This document shows, piece by piece, positions 12,501 to 24,500 of a stretch of DNA of 64,000 nucleotides (position 1 is its first letter; every line of letters begins with the position of its first letter). The stretch covers positions 36,153,193-36,217,192 of the forward strand of contig NC_089723.1 in the NCBI RefSeq assembly GCF_035083965.1, written 5' to 3'. Both the position numbers and the translations under genes were made by a program. The stretch is from Branchiostoma lanceolatum. Taxonomy: Eukaryota; Chordata; Leptocardii; Amphioxiformes; Branchiostomatidae. The notes below the pieces were generated by a model. It made no database searches and was not told the origin of the DNA. It saw only the letters and a list, made by a program, of their open reading frames with translations.

Positions 12501-15500
12501 CGATTTCTAAGAGCCCTCTCTACAAAACACACGACTATGTTCTAGTTACGTTTTACGGTCATTCAGTTATTAGCTGCAAAGCTCTCTTATCAGTAGATCA
12601 CAACAATCTTCTTAACGACGAAAATACAATTTCTAAAATTTTGGGATGTGCATAGCATTTGTACACGATTTTTCTGGAGGCACATTAAAAGCCATCCCAA
12701 TATGTCAATACAGACATCGACGACTGTGCATCTGTGACCTGTCAAAATGGCGGCACTTGCCTTGACGGCGTCGACAGCTACGCCTGTGATTGTGTTGCTG
12801 GCTATGATGGAGACCATTGTGAAAATGGTGAGTACTCCTATCATAACGGTTCAATCATTGTTTAAAAGATCATTTAGTGTCATTTTATCATTTACCGGGA
12901 GTTTCTCGTATTAGCGGAATACAACAGCTTTGTTGTCGACGAAAATAAAATTTTGATCATTTTGGAGATGCATAGATGTTTACACGATTTTCTTGGAGGC
13001 ACATTAACTGCCATCCCGATATGTCAATACAGACATCGACGACTGTGCTTCTGTGACCTGTCAAAATGGCGGCACTTGCCTTGACGGCGTCGACAGCTAC
13101 GCCTGTGATTGTGTTGCTGGCTATGATGGAGACCATTGTGAAAGTGGTGAGTACTCCTATCATAACGGTATTTTTTCCGATTTCTAAGAGCCCTCTCTAC
13201 AAAACACACGACTATCTCCTAGTTATACGTTTTACGGTCATTCAGTTGTTACCTGCAAAGCTCTCGTATCAGTGGATCACAACAATCTTCTTAACGACGA
13301 AAACACAATTTCTACAATTTTGGGAGATGCAGAGCATTTGTACACGATTTTTCTGGAGGCACATTAACTGCCATCCCAATATGCCAATACAGACATCGAC
13401 GACTGTGCATCTGTGACCTGTCAAAATGGTGGAACTTGCCTTGACGGCGTCGACAGCTACACCTGTGATTGTGTTGCTGGCTATGATGGAGACCATTGTG
13501 AAAATGGTAAGTCTCCTATCATAACGACTCAATCATTGTAGTCGGTGTCTTCACCCGTGTCTGTAACGCCAGTTACAGCGCTGACGGACTCACATGCACT
13601 GGTAAGAACAGAGAACGTTGGTGTACATCAGTAAACATTTTATTCTTATAGCGCATGCATTATCTCCATCGAATTGCATTTCACCACGTTCTCAAAGTCT
13701 CATGTTTATTTATATTAGCACCGGTGATTCGAATCGTTTGTATATTCTTGTATGTCGTTGCAGAGACAAACAAGCGAGCGACGCGGTTTATTTTATGTTA
13801 TGACTAGGTACAATTTACAAATGCCAGCAATTTTATCCAATTTCGAATCATGTTTTCACTGTGTCTTCTGCTGTCTGTTTGTTTGAGCTTTTCCCGATTT
13901 TATTATCTATTGTTTATATTAATTGCCATACATTGTACCATGAACGATTGTTTAGAAATGAATTTTATTGTCATTGTGTATTTTGTCGTCAACGCGATTC
14001 ATCCCTCCAGTGCATCAGACATGTTGCTTATTTTGAATCTACATTATACAAAAACTCCAGTAGTTTAAAACTGTCACTTCCTTCCCATGCAAATTTAATG
14101 GCGTCGGTCAACAGCAAAAACGTCACACTGAAGTACGTCACACCAGAAAACGATGTCAGGCTGGTCGCGTAATTATATGTCTGTCCTTCTTACTCGTTTT
14201 ACAAATGGATGATGAACTTTTGACCCATAGCACCATAAAAGGACCGGTAAAAAGTCATGCAAGTGGTTTATAACATGCTATTTTTTTTCATCAAATGAAC
14301 TCAAAATTGGTATAAAGGTAAAATCTCTTATCTTATTGACACTGAGGTATCTCAATTTGTTCTTCAGATTCTTATCAGCGACTGGGTTGATTTGAAGATG
14401 ATTATATAACCTTGGAAGTCCGTCCGAAAATACGTTCTGGCCCACTATCAATTACTTCTTATTCCTTCGTGTAATTATTTGACCGTTGAGGCACCACAGA
14501 ACACCTGGCAATTCGTTTTCTCCACTCTTGTCATTTTTTGTGTGGATTTTGATGTGCCATTTGAACATGTTTGATCGGGAAAAAAATGTATTCCGTGACT
14601 TTTTCAGTAGACATCTATTCCAACCTCTCAACCTCTAACAGATTGGCACAATACTGTTGACAGTACAGAGGAAAGTCTGGAGTGATTGCACTGAAGTCAT
14701 TTTCGAAACGTCATTGTTTGAACTGAAATTAGCAGATTTTGTCAAATATGCTTGTCAAAAACCCGTTGCCATGGCAACACGAAAAACGATGAACTCATTT
14801 TATTTGTTTGAAATATTTGTTACGGATATTCTATGAAACGTCAGCAGGTTTGGTGGCTCTAGCGTACACCGTTCAGGAGCTATGCAACATGAAATTCGGC
14901 ATGGGCCTCAAAAATCCCCTCCCTGTCTAATTAGGGATAATTCAAAACGTGGTCCTTCTATTCTTTTTGCATAAATTATGATAATGAACGGGAACTAATC
15001 ATACCTAAACATACCAAAACATTCCTCTTACACTGATGAAGCCATGTACGGATACCATGGAGCGAAAAAAGTGAAAAGGGAGATTTTACTGAACAAAGCA
15101 TTTTGGGGTCATTTTTGACCCCGTTCAGTCATTTTAGTTGCAAAAAACAGTTCGGGTGTTTGAGGGTTAAAGTCTATGGGCCTGTCAATGCTGGGATTCA
15201 GCCTGTTGGCATCGATTCGACAGCGCGCTCAACAAATTTAATCGTTGAAAAACGAATCTTTTTACGCTTTGTGTGTTTGCTGTCTCCCTATTTGTACTTT
15301 ACGTTTTGCACGATATTCCCGTTAAAAAGTCAACGGTGACACAAATGCAATTTAGGACGCAGCGACGCCGCCATCGTGCCGAGGGTCCAGTGAGATAGGG
15401 GCTTAAAAGGGATACCCGCTTTAGAATGGAATGTTCCTCTATTCTTTCTATTCGACCGCGTAATTAAGACAACGCGGTAAGTTTCCGTACGTTTCTGCTT

Positions 15501-18500
15501 CTTATGGTTTACTGTATGGCTGAATTTTTGGAAATGGACGAAAATTAATGCGCGCACGGATGTCACCCGTATAATCAAATCAACATGGCCTAATAAGTGT
15601 TTGTTAGGTTATGTCTGTGGCATAATTCCTTTGTCAAAAATATCACTTTCAGAAGTACAAAAAAATCCAAGATGCTCGGGACGCGGCTGTGGTGCCGTAT
15701 AGTGGATAGCAACGTTACGTTGTTTCATTCGGCAACACTACAAAACCACCTGATAACGAACATTAGCATACGTTCTTAGTGACGAACTTCAAGATTTAAC
15801 TTAATTGGAATGATCTCGCAGCTCTGTTTCAGCAAAATCCCTTCAAACGAAAGTATCTAGTACATCGTTAAAGTCTCCGAACATTCTTACAAAGGATTTG
15901 TGATGATTCATTTCAGTACTCGGGCCAACCGTAAATCCAAACACTACAATGACCACCATTCCGACGACACGACAACCTTTCAGTACTGACATGACCACCA
16001 TTCCGACGACAATTACAGTGAAAACCACCATTTTGTCGACACCTCAACCAACTACTGACATGACCACCCTTCCGACGACGGTTGAAACCACAGTGAAAAC
16101 CACCATTTCGTCGACACCTCAACCAACTACTGACATGACCACCCTTCTGACGACCATTGAAACCACAGCCCCTCCTACGGCAGTAAGCAAAAACACAACA
16201 GGAACGTCTCCATTCTACCAGACAACAGGACGCGTTTCAGGTAAGCCAACTCTTTTACAGTCTAACAGTCTATCCGGAAATCTTATTATCTTTTAAATAC
16301 CATGAAGTAACGACCTGAATTTAAAATTTGATTTTGCTGAAATTTGAATCATTCTCTCTGTATATATCTATTTTGATGAAATGGGTCTTCTGAGTTTCCA
16401 TTAGGGAATTTGGCCGCCGAAAAGTCTCCTTAACCAATAAACCAAGTGTCTATTAACTCGGGATGTACTAAGACGTAGGATTTCAAAGCCTGCATGATGC
16501 AACATATCATATCTGGTATCTTTGGTCCATACATCAGGTCCATACCGCATAACCTGTTTTTATGTTTTATGCAGTTCCCCCTGAGGTCAGCATTCGTCCC
16601 TCAGAGGTTCAGGATCTGGTAGTTGGAGAAACCATCACCATCACCTGTCACACGGCAAGACGTTCCGGAGATTTTAAGTACCAGTGGACAATGAATGGCA
16701 CAGTTTTACCCACCCAGAGAGGCCCCGCGTTCAGGTTGGTGATGAAAAGTTACATATGGCGCATCCGTGAATAGTTTCATTATATCCTAAATCAGTGGGT
16801 AGTTAAGTTCTTTGATTATAAGTACCAGAGGACAGTAAATGGGACAGTTGCCCCCACCCGGTGAGATCCCGTGTTCAAGTTGGTAAATGAACAGGTGCGC
16901 TTGACATCCGCGGTTAGTTTCATAAGGTGGGTAAATCACTGGGAAGTTCTTGTACAAAACCTCGTGTTCTTACCTTGTCAACGTTTTCGTGATCGTCTGT
17001 CAACTTCCTCAGGGCAATACTGACTGGTTCGACTTCGTACTACAGCTATCGTTAGGTGTCGCTGCTGCAGTGTGAAGAGCACGCTCACTGACTGAGTTTA
17101 ACCCCCCCTCATTAAAATTCATGACTGGAGTAGATTTTCTATCCATACATTCCACCTTGATCCAACTACACCTCGATGCATTGCGAAGCAAAACCGGTCA
17201 GTATTGCTCTAGAGGAAGGAGACAGACGGTCACCGAAACGCCGTCTAGGTACAAACACTTGGGTACATACAAAGTTATACATTTGCACATGACGTCACAT
17301 TTGCCATGATAGTTGGAAGATTCAGACTTACTACTTGACTAAAATTCAATACTTTACATGACAGCTTACTAATTGAAGCTTACGTCTGTCTATGGCGTAG
17401 GCATATACGTCATTGTCGAACGAGCGCAAATTTCAAAATAAACCATTCATTTGCTAGGTTTAATCGTTAGGTTATCTTTTTATATTGTCGGTGTTTGTAT
17501 TGATCCATTCGTACATGACATGCCTAGCATGCTAATAAAACTATTCAAAATTGTATTTTCTGTACATGTAATTGTGTTGCCTTTGTGTCTGTTGCAGGTA
17601 TAAAGCAGTAAGTGGTGTTCACAAGGTCAAGTGCAAGGTGACAAGCTCAGGTGGTGAGACGGAGTCTGAAGACAGCACGTTGGCAGTGCTTCCAGAAGGT
17701 TTGTACTTTGATTTCTCTGTAAAGACCCCGTGACACGTTCGGGACCTTCCAACGACTTTTGCTCCCGACCATTCTCGAACCAAGGTCGGCACTTATCCTG
17801 GAATGCATTCTATTCTAGCTCCAGTTCGGTCTTCTGATCGCAGCTTTGACGTTCCTAACTTTGATTTTTCAAACTCCATATTATCGGCTCATGCAGATGA
17901 CTTATAATGCCGACCAACTACAACCAAAGATGGCCTTGCTCCCTTCCGTGATCTGGAGCAGGCCGGGAGGCCATGGTCGGCTATGTGTTACAGGTTCTTA
18001 AGCGTGAACATGCTTTCATCAGGCAATGCACATGTACACCCATGATAATGCATATTTTGAAGTTTTATTGGGGGGGAGGGGAGGGTAAGCCTAGACAGTC
18101 TTAAATGTAAGCATGTAATCAACACTATTTTATGATGTTGAATTTTTGCAGGTACCACAACGTTTGCTTCCAGCATAAGGATGATTGGTAGAAACTTCAC
18201 CCCTGAGATGGCCAATCCTAATTCAGCTGCTTTCAAGAACATCAGCACGGAAATCAGGGACTGGGTATGAACATATACTTTACAAAAACTTATTACATTG
18301 AGTGCAAGTACTATAAATGCATGTACATGTATAGACATGGAAACTTCACATCGGTTAATCATGCCTCTATTTTTAGTTTCATTAACGTTTACTAACATTA
18401 CCTCAAACTAGGAGAAAAATATTGTTTTTGCTCCGTTTCTTCCTGTTCTTCTTCTGTTCGTAACAAACAAACAAACAAACAAACAAACAAACAAACAAAC

Positions 18501-21500
18501 AAACAAACCACCTTTCTTGTTACCAATGCTATTTGCATTATAATGAATAGATGAATATAAGTTTATTTAGTCAGTTAATGGTAGTAGGTTGAGTTATCCC
18601 GACGTTTGTTACTAACGCTATAAGACTGCAAATGGCATATCGACATTGTATTTATACTTTTTCAGATAATCATGATTTAATTTACTCTTTTCAGTATGGA
18701 CAGGCTGTGAGAAGTGTCCAAGGCCACATTTCTATTAGAGTAAAGGACTTAAAGTAAGTTTGATTTCTTGGACTTCTGGCTTCCAGCAGCCGTTTTTCTT
18801 TTCGGTTAGCAACCGCTTTTGCCAACTTTCCATTGACATGAACTCACTACTGAAATCAGTTCCATTCCAAATATAATGGGATATTTGTCCAGCACTGTTG
18901 CACACGACAAAGCAAAGTCATGATTAACATTATCATTTGGTCATCTTGCTTTTGTTATGTTGTGTATGTGATGTATTTTAATGACCCGATGGTCATTTAC
19001 TAAAAACAGAAACCTTGTTGGTGTTGGCTTGTCCGTCTCGAAAGGTAGATGATAATAAAAAATAAGATTCTTGTTAGATACCTTAATTAGACTACTTGAC
19101 CGATGTATTAGTCATTCTCCAGTAGTTGTCTGCGTTAGGCACTAATGTTTATTTTTTTCCGTAGTTCTGTTTTAGAAGACGTTTGTGGCGCCTCTGGAGG
19201 AGTAGTTGTGTAATGAGAACCATTGTTTCCAATAGTTTTAAAGCTAATCATCCAGTACGTCAATTCGGAGGTGTAGTAATCATCGGCCATCATATTTTCT
19301 CCAGGGCAGGAAGTGTCATCGCCAGCCAGAACATCAATGTGCAAGATGCCGTGCTTCAAGACAACGACCTGTATGACGGGATCTTCAATGCCCTAGGAAC
19401 AGCTGTGCAGACTCCAAGCTCTCTCGGGGTGGATTCAAGCAGTCTTACGCTTCTGAGCGCAAGTATGGTGCAGCTTCTATTCTTTAATCATAGTAACAAC
19501 GCCAAATACGATATCAAATAGAATGTTTCCATATGCTGTTGAGCTTTCTTGGTAACAATTTGAAAATATGGACCTTGTATCCAAAGTGTTTATCTTGTTT
19601 CGCAAGCCAAAATGTGGTGAAGCATAAGAAGCAATTACAATCAAACAAATCAACCCTCAACTGAATAGCGCCTGTTATTGGTCCCACAGCGACGTGTTAC
19701 GGCGAAACGGTGACGGCGACAGACCAGTACTCCAATCCTGTGAATCTGACATTTCCAGGCACTACAGGAGACAACCACGTATACTCCGTAGATAAGTGTG
19801 CTAACTACACGGAAAGTGGTAAGGAGATTCAAATCAATCTTTAAAGTTCTTGTTATGAAAAAGTCAACTAACATAACGATGGTTCTTGTACATTACTCTT
19901 CTTCGTAAATATGCCTGTGCTTTTGATTTGAAGGCATATCAATACTTAACTTCCAAACGACGGCATCCTTCAGAAAGTTGGCACCAGTAGATTCAATTAA
20001 ACTTAACTGCACCGATGAGGTTACTTTCTTATCCTTCAATAAGCTAAGTCAGATGATGAATGAAATAGTTTGTGATTGATTGACAATGTATCTGAATGTG
20101 TTGCTTACGTTTAAGCCGTTGTGGCAAGCATGAATTTCATGTGAGAAAAGTCACCACAATTTGGTACATGACTGGTATCATACTGCCAAGTTAATTACAA
20201 AAAGTTAGATTTGTGAAACTATATTCATTTCCATATCTATCATTCAACAATAAGGAGCTGTTAAAAACACCTGCTGTGAGTCATTTTGTTGTTTTGTACA
20301 TCTCCAGCCGGTGTTCCGTTAGCAGTCCGACGATGTGTGGGAAGTTTTCAGACTGGAGTCAGTTGGGCCAGCCCAGAGCTGTTGGACTGTGGGCTGGACT
20401 TGTCCAGACTAGCAGAGGTAAATTAGACTTTCTTCCTTTTCTTCCTTCTTTCTTCTTTTTTCTTCCTACGTGCCAAACCTCAGTAGGTTGCTCGGTAAGA
20501 GTAAGAGTTTTATCTTGGTACATGCTGGCCGCTTTGTGGCATTTGGCTCCTCAGCGGACTAGCCTGGATACCAGACTTTTCGCGCGATGCGATGATAAGC
20601 CTTTTTGGGCGGGGAAGACGTAGTAGGGATAGAGTTGGCACCCGGGAGCGCTTGGCAGCCGAACCCTGATTTCTATCGCGCGCGAGAGATAATTTGTGGG
20701 CTGTGTGCTATCTGTGGCGGCGGCGCGAGTTGCTTCCCCGGCCGAAGGATTAGCGCCAGGAGCGCGGTGGTCTGGCACCCAGGCTACAGCGGACAGGAGC
20801 GCCATCCCTGTCCACCACCTTGCTAGACTTTTATTATGGCATTCGTTAAAACAGGTTGTTGCGATTGATATGTTTAAACCAACGTCTATCAGAACTGCCA
20901 GATGGTAGGAAATGTATTTAAACGTTTACAATTAGCAGTGGTAAAATACGTCTGATTATGTTGCTGAAGATTAAACATTCAGGTAATAAGATACGGTAAA
21001 AACAATTGAAATTGATTAATTGTTTTTGGCAACAGTTTTTTGTTTTGTGGGTTGTAAATACTTCTTATCGACACTTAGTCAAACACTAGAATTGCTGGAT
21101 TATGATTTGTCATATAACTTTGCATGGAGAGGTCCGACATGTTTATACTTCAAAGCAAAACCGTTTAAGTCAATCGCACTAATTTTTTTCTTGCGGAAAA
21201 AGGACCAACAGCATCATTCAACTTTGATGTCTTTGTCTTGTTTTGTCTAGATTCCTGTGACTTCAGATAACGTAGCAGAAGTTGCCGCAGAATTACAGAT
21301 TCTTACTTCTATCGGGGGCTCAGTTGTTGAAGAAAACATCGCAGATGCCTCCACTGTGTTGGAAAATATTGTAAACACCACTGGAGATGAGAAGGTGGGT
21401 CTTACCATTTTTGTGACGCCTCAGAGGCGTAGCCGATAGTTCTTCGTTTTCCATATCAAAACATTTGTCATATCAATTGGAATAAGCTGGCTCGTGGTTT

Positions 21501-24500
21501 GAACATCCCAGGAACCGTGTGATGCATGGTGGGCAATATGTCAAAGTCGAAGGCCCCTGAAACAAAAACAAAACATGTCTGGACATGGTATGAAGCATTG
21601 CCTAGACACTAACTGTTTACATGTTAAGGGTATTCACCTTTCACCTCAATCATGAATCAGCTAAGTCAAAAGATTCATGAATAGAAAGTAACGCATCAAA
21701 GCAATGTTTCATAGTAGTGAAAACTCCATTTTAGAGCCAGGAGTAAATCATTCTTCATGGCTAAGGGCAACACAGTAATGTAGAAGTTTTCCTCTTTAGC
21801 AAATTGCAACTTTTTATCACGTCTCATCAACATCATCTCGGCGGACCTTTTATGGACCACCCTAAATTCTGACGTCATGGTATTATGAAGAAATATCTCT
21901 TAAAGAGTAAGGGTGACATGTTAGACGAACATAGCATGGAAAGTTTCTTGGAGCGATACTTTAGAATTTGTTTTCATTAAGGCTCATATCTTCTCAATCT
22001 TCCAGGTTGGCTATTCCGTGGTCGTGTCTGTTGACCAGATAATGAACACTGACGATGATGTTCTTTATCAGAGTCAAGTCCAGGATCAATCTCTCTCAAG
22101 GTACAATATATACATATATGTATATATTCTTGTTATTATTGACCAAACAATAAAAGGAGATGCATTAATGGATAAACCATTTTCATTAGTGAACACAATG
22201 TTTGGAAATAATTTGCATCTTAAAAGTGAATATGTAGCATATGTATGGTAAAGTGATGTTGTAACTTATTCATAATCTAAATGTCATTGTCGACAAAAAA
22301 TTAATACACTTATTATATCAATGTCACTACATTGTGAAAAAGAATATGATGGTTCATAATGATGCATATTTTCAATTTGTATACTTTCTTTTTTGTTGCA
22401 GAATTGTTCAGGCGATTGAGCGGTTTAATGATCGTGTCAATCTGACATCAAACCGCTTTCGCCGCATTGAGAAAAACATAGGTGTGGAAACCTACCAGAT
22501 TGGAGCGGCAGAACTGATCAACAGGTAAAAAAGATACAACTCTGACAAAAAGAAAACAGAATTTTTAGAGTAGTGATAAGTACAGCAAAGTTTTCCCTTT
22601 GTATTTTTTTCTTTGCTACACATCTTAACATCACGACCAAACAAAGAGAAAAAACTTAAACTGCCTAAATATTCAACCTCATAAAGAAGTCTTGCCATAT
22701 TTGTGCCGCGCACACTACAGACTTGAGACTAGAATTATCAGCCTGATGACCCATGACTTCAATTGTCACAAATGCCAAAATGTTTATACCACCAATTGGC
22801 CTAATTGAACTGCATTTCAACATCACAAATAAGTCTTGCAAACATTGTGGCTGTGCACAGTACAGACTTGAACAAACGTTTGGAGACCTCCGTACTACTT
22901 TGAATATATATGTCACAGTAGAGATTGGAATCCAGTAGAGTTCGGAACTCTACTAGTAGAGATTGGAATTCCAATCTCTACTAGTAGAGACTGGAATTCC
23001 AATCTCTACTAGTAGAGTTCTGGATTCTACTAGTAGAGATTGGAATTCCAATCTCTACTAGTAGAGATTGGAATCGGGATCTGAATATTGGGATTCCAAT
23101 CTCTACTAGGAGAATTCCAGATTCTACTAGTAGAGATTGGAATTCTACCAGGACAATCTCCAATTCTAATAGGAGATATTCATTCGGATTGCATCAAAAT
23201 GTTTTGGAGAATAGACTGAATCATTTCACACCTAAAATGTCAGCATAGCTAAGCCTACATTCACCATTACTATTTTTTGATGAATTAATTCATGTTTTAG
23301 ATATCTGATAACTTTGACATCAACTTTGGAACTGGCTGGCAGGGGTGAATGAGCTCTCATATACCGAGTCACTAACGACCTGGAAAAACTGGTTGAGCAT
23401 ATTGAGTCACTAACTCATAATGCCGTATGCAAATGTATCTGATTGACTTATCAGTGGCATTTACAAATAGCCATTGACTAAGGTTGGACCAGACGGCTAT
23501 TCCCATGGTTACAATGTGTCTTGACAGAAGGTTTATTAGATATCTAAAACATAAAGTGAGTCACCTAAAATAGTAATGGTGAATTTACGCTTACCTATGC
23601 TAATATAAACTTTAGGTGTAAAATGACTCAGTCTTATTTTCCAAAACATTTTGATGCAATCATGAATATCTCCTATCAGAATTGGAGATTGTCCTGGTAG
23701 AATTCCAATCTCTACTAGTAGAACCTGGAACTCCTAGTAGAGATTGGAATCCCAATATTCAGATCCCGATTCCAATCTCTACTAGTAGAGATTGGAATTC
23801 CAATCTCAAATAGTAGAATCCAGAACTCTACTAGTAGAGATTGGAATTCCAGTCTCTACTAGTAGAGATTGGAATTCCAATCTCTACTAGTAGAGTTCCG
23901 GACTCTACTGGATTCCAATCTCTACTGTGACATATATATATAATCAATCACTTTGGACAAGTTGGTCACGAATGTCGGACGGTTTATACCACTGCCAAAA
24001 CTGACAATAGTTATCACTATGTCTCTCTTTGTTATCTTCAGTGTTGGGTTTGCCTCTCTTGACGACAGTAAAGATCTTGATGACGGATTGGTACGGTCCT
24101 ATTCTGACTCCTCCGTCATCCCCGATGAACAAGTAGACACTTCCATAGTCTTGCCTGCTGAGCTGGCATCTGTCATTGCCTATTTAAAGGAAAATATAAC
24201 TGGTTGGTTAATTTCTTTTTCGTTCTTTAATGATATAGATTAAAAGGAAGTTTTTCAATTCAGGAATTGCTGATAGATGCCATTTGCTTTTTTTATACAA
24301 TGTGACAAAGTGACATATTCTGTATTTTTTTATACAGACTGACGAAAATCTAAAAACTATTTTCAGTCACTTAGTGAGAACTCACACTGTACATTATTTG
24401 CATATTAGTGATGAATGTACTCTTCTAGGCCTCCTGGCAACTATCAATGGTCTGTGCCAACCATTTATGGTGATACTAGCACAAACAAATGCAAAATATA

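Larger units (their letters stand above)
16575..19462 (+). other. Ig-like and SEA domain exons of the adhesion GPCR
   Basis: Exons 16575-16734 and 17598-17698 encode one Ig-like domain: ITCHTA holds the first cysteine, YQWTMNG the core Trp and VKCKV the second cysteine. Exons 18152-18264, 18695-18753 and 19305-19462 encode a SEA domain, recognisable by [18 protein letters not shown], then [12 protein letters not shown] and [12 protein letters not shown]. The SEA G-S-V core is present; whether it autoproteolyses as in mucins cannot be told. An Ig followed by SEA is also found in ADGRF5-type receptors, though the order differs. Confidence 0.85.

Noticed and set aside
9662-13532. Series of minus-strand open frames ([27 protein letters not shown]...) that look like small membrane proteins
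   Set aside because: They are the exact antisense of the EGF exons and repeat only because the exons do; the plus-strand reading has splice sites, EGF cysteines and correct phase.
8958-13540. Regularly spaced repeats resembling a CRISPR array
   Set aside because: Units are 360 bp and contain coding exons; spacing and length do not fit CRISPR, and the genome is eukaryotic.
13850-14172. Two overlapping hydrophobic open frames after the EGF array
   Set aside because: They lie in an intronic repeat that also occurs at 6749-7290, where the frames are broken.
20551-20826. GC-rich open frames on both strands, possible CpG island or exon
   Set aside because: Bounded by inverted TAGCCTGG...CCAGGCTA ends; the GC-rich block is a MITE-like element inside an intron.
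22981-23163. Open frame rich in [18 protein letters not shown] repeats
   Set aside because: Translation of the palindromic repeats of the foldback element; no splice signals or conservation.
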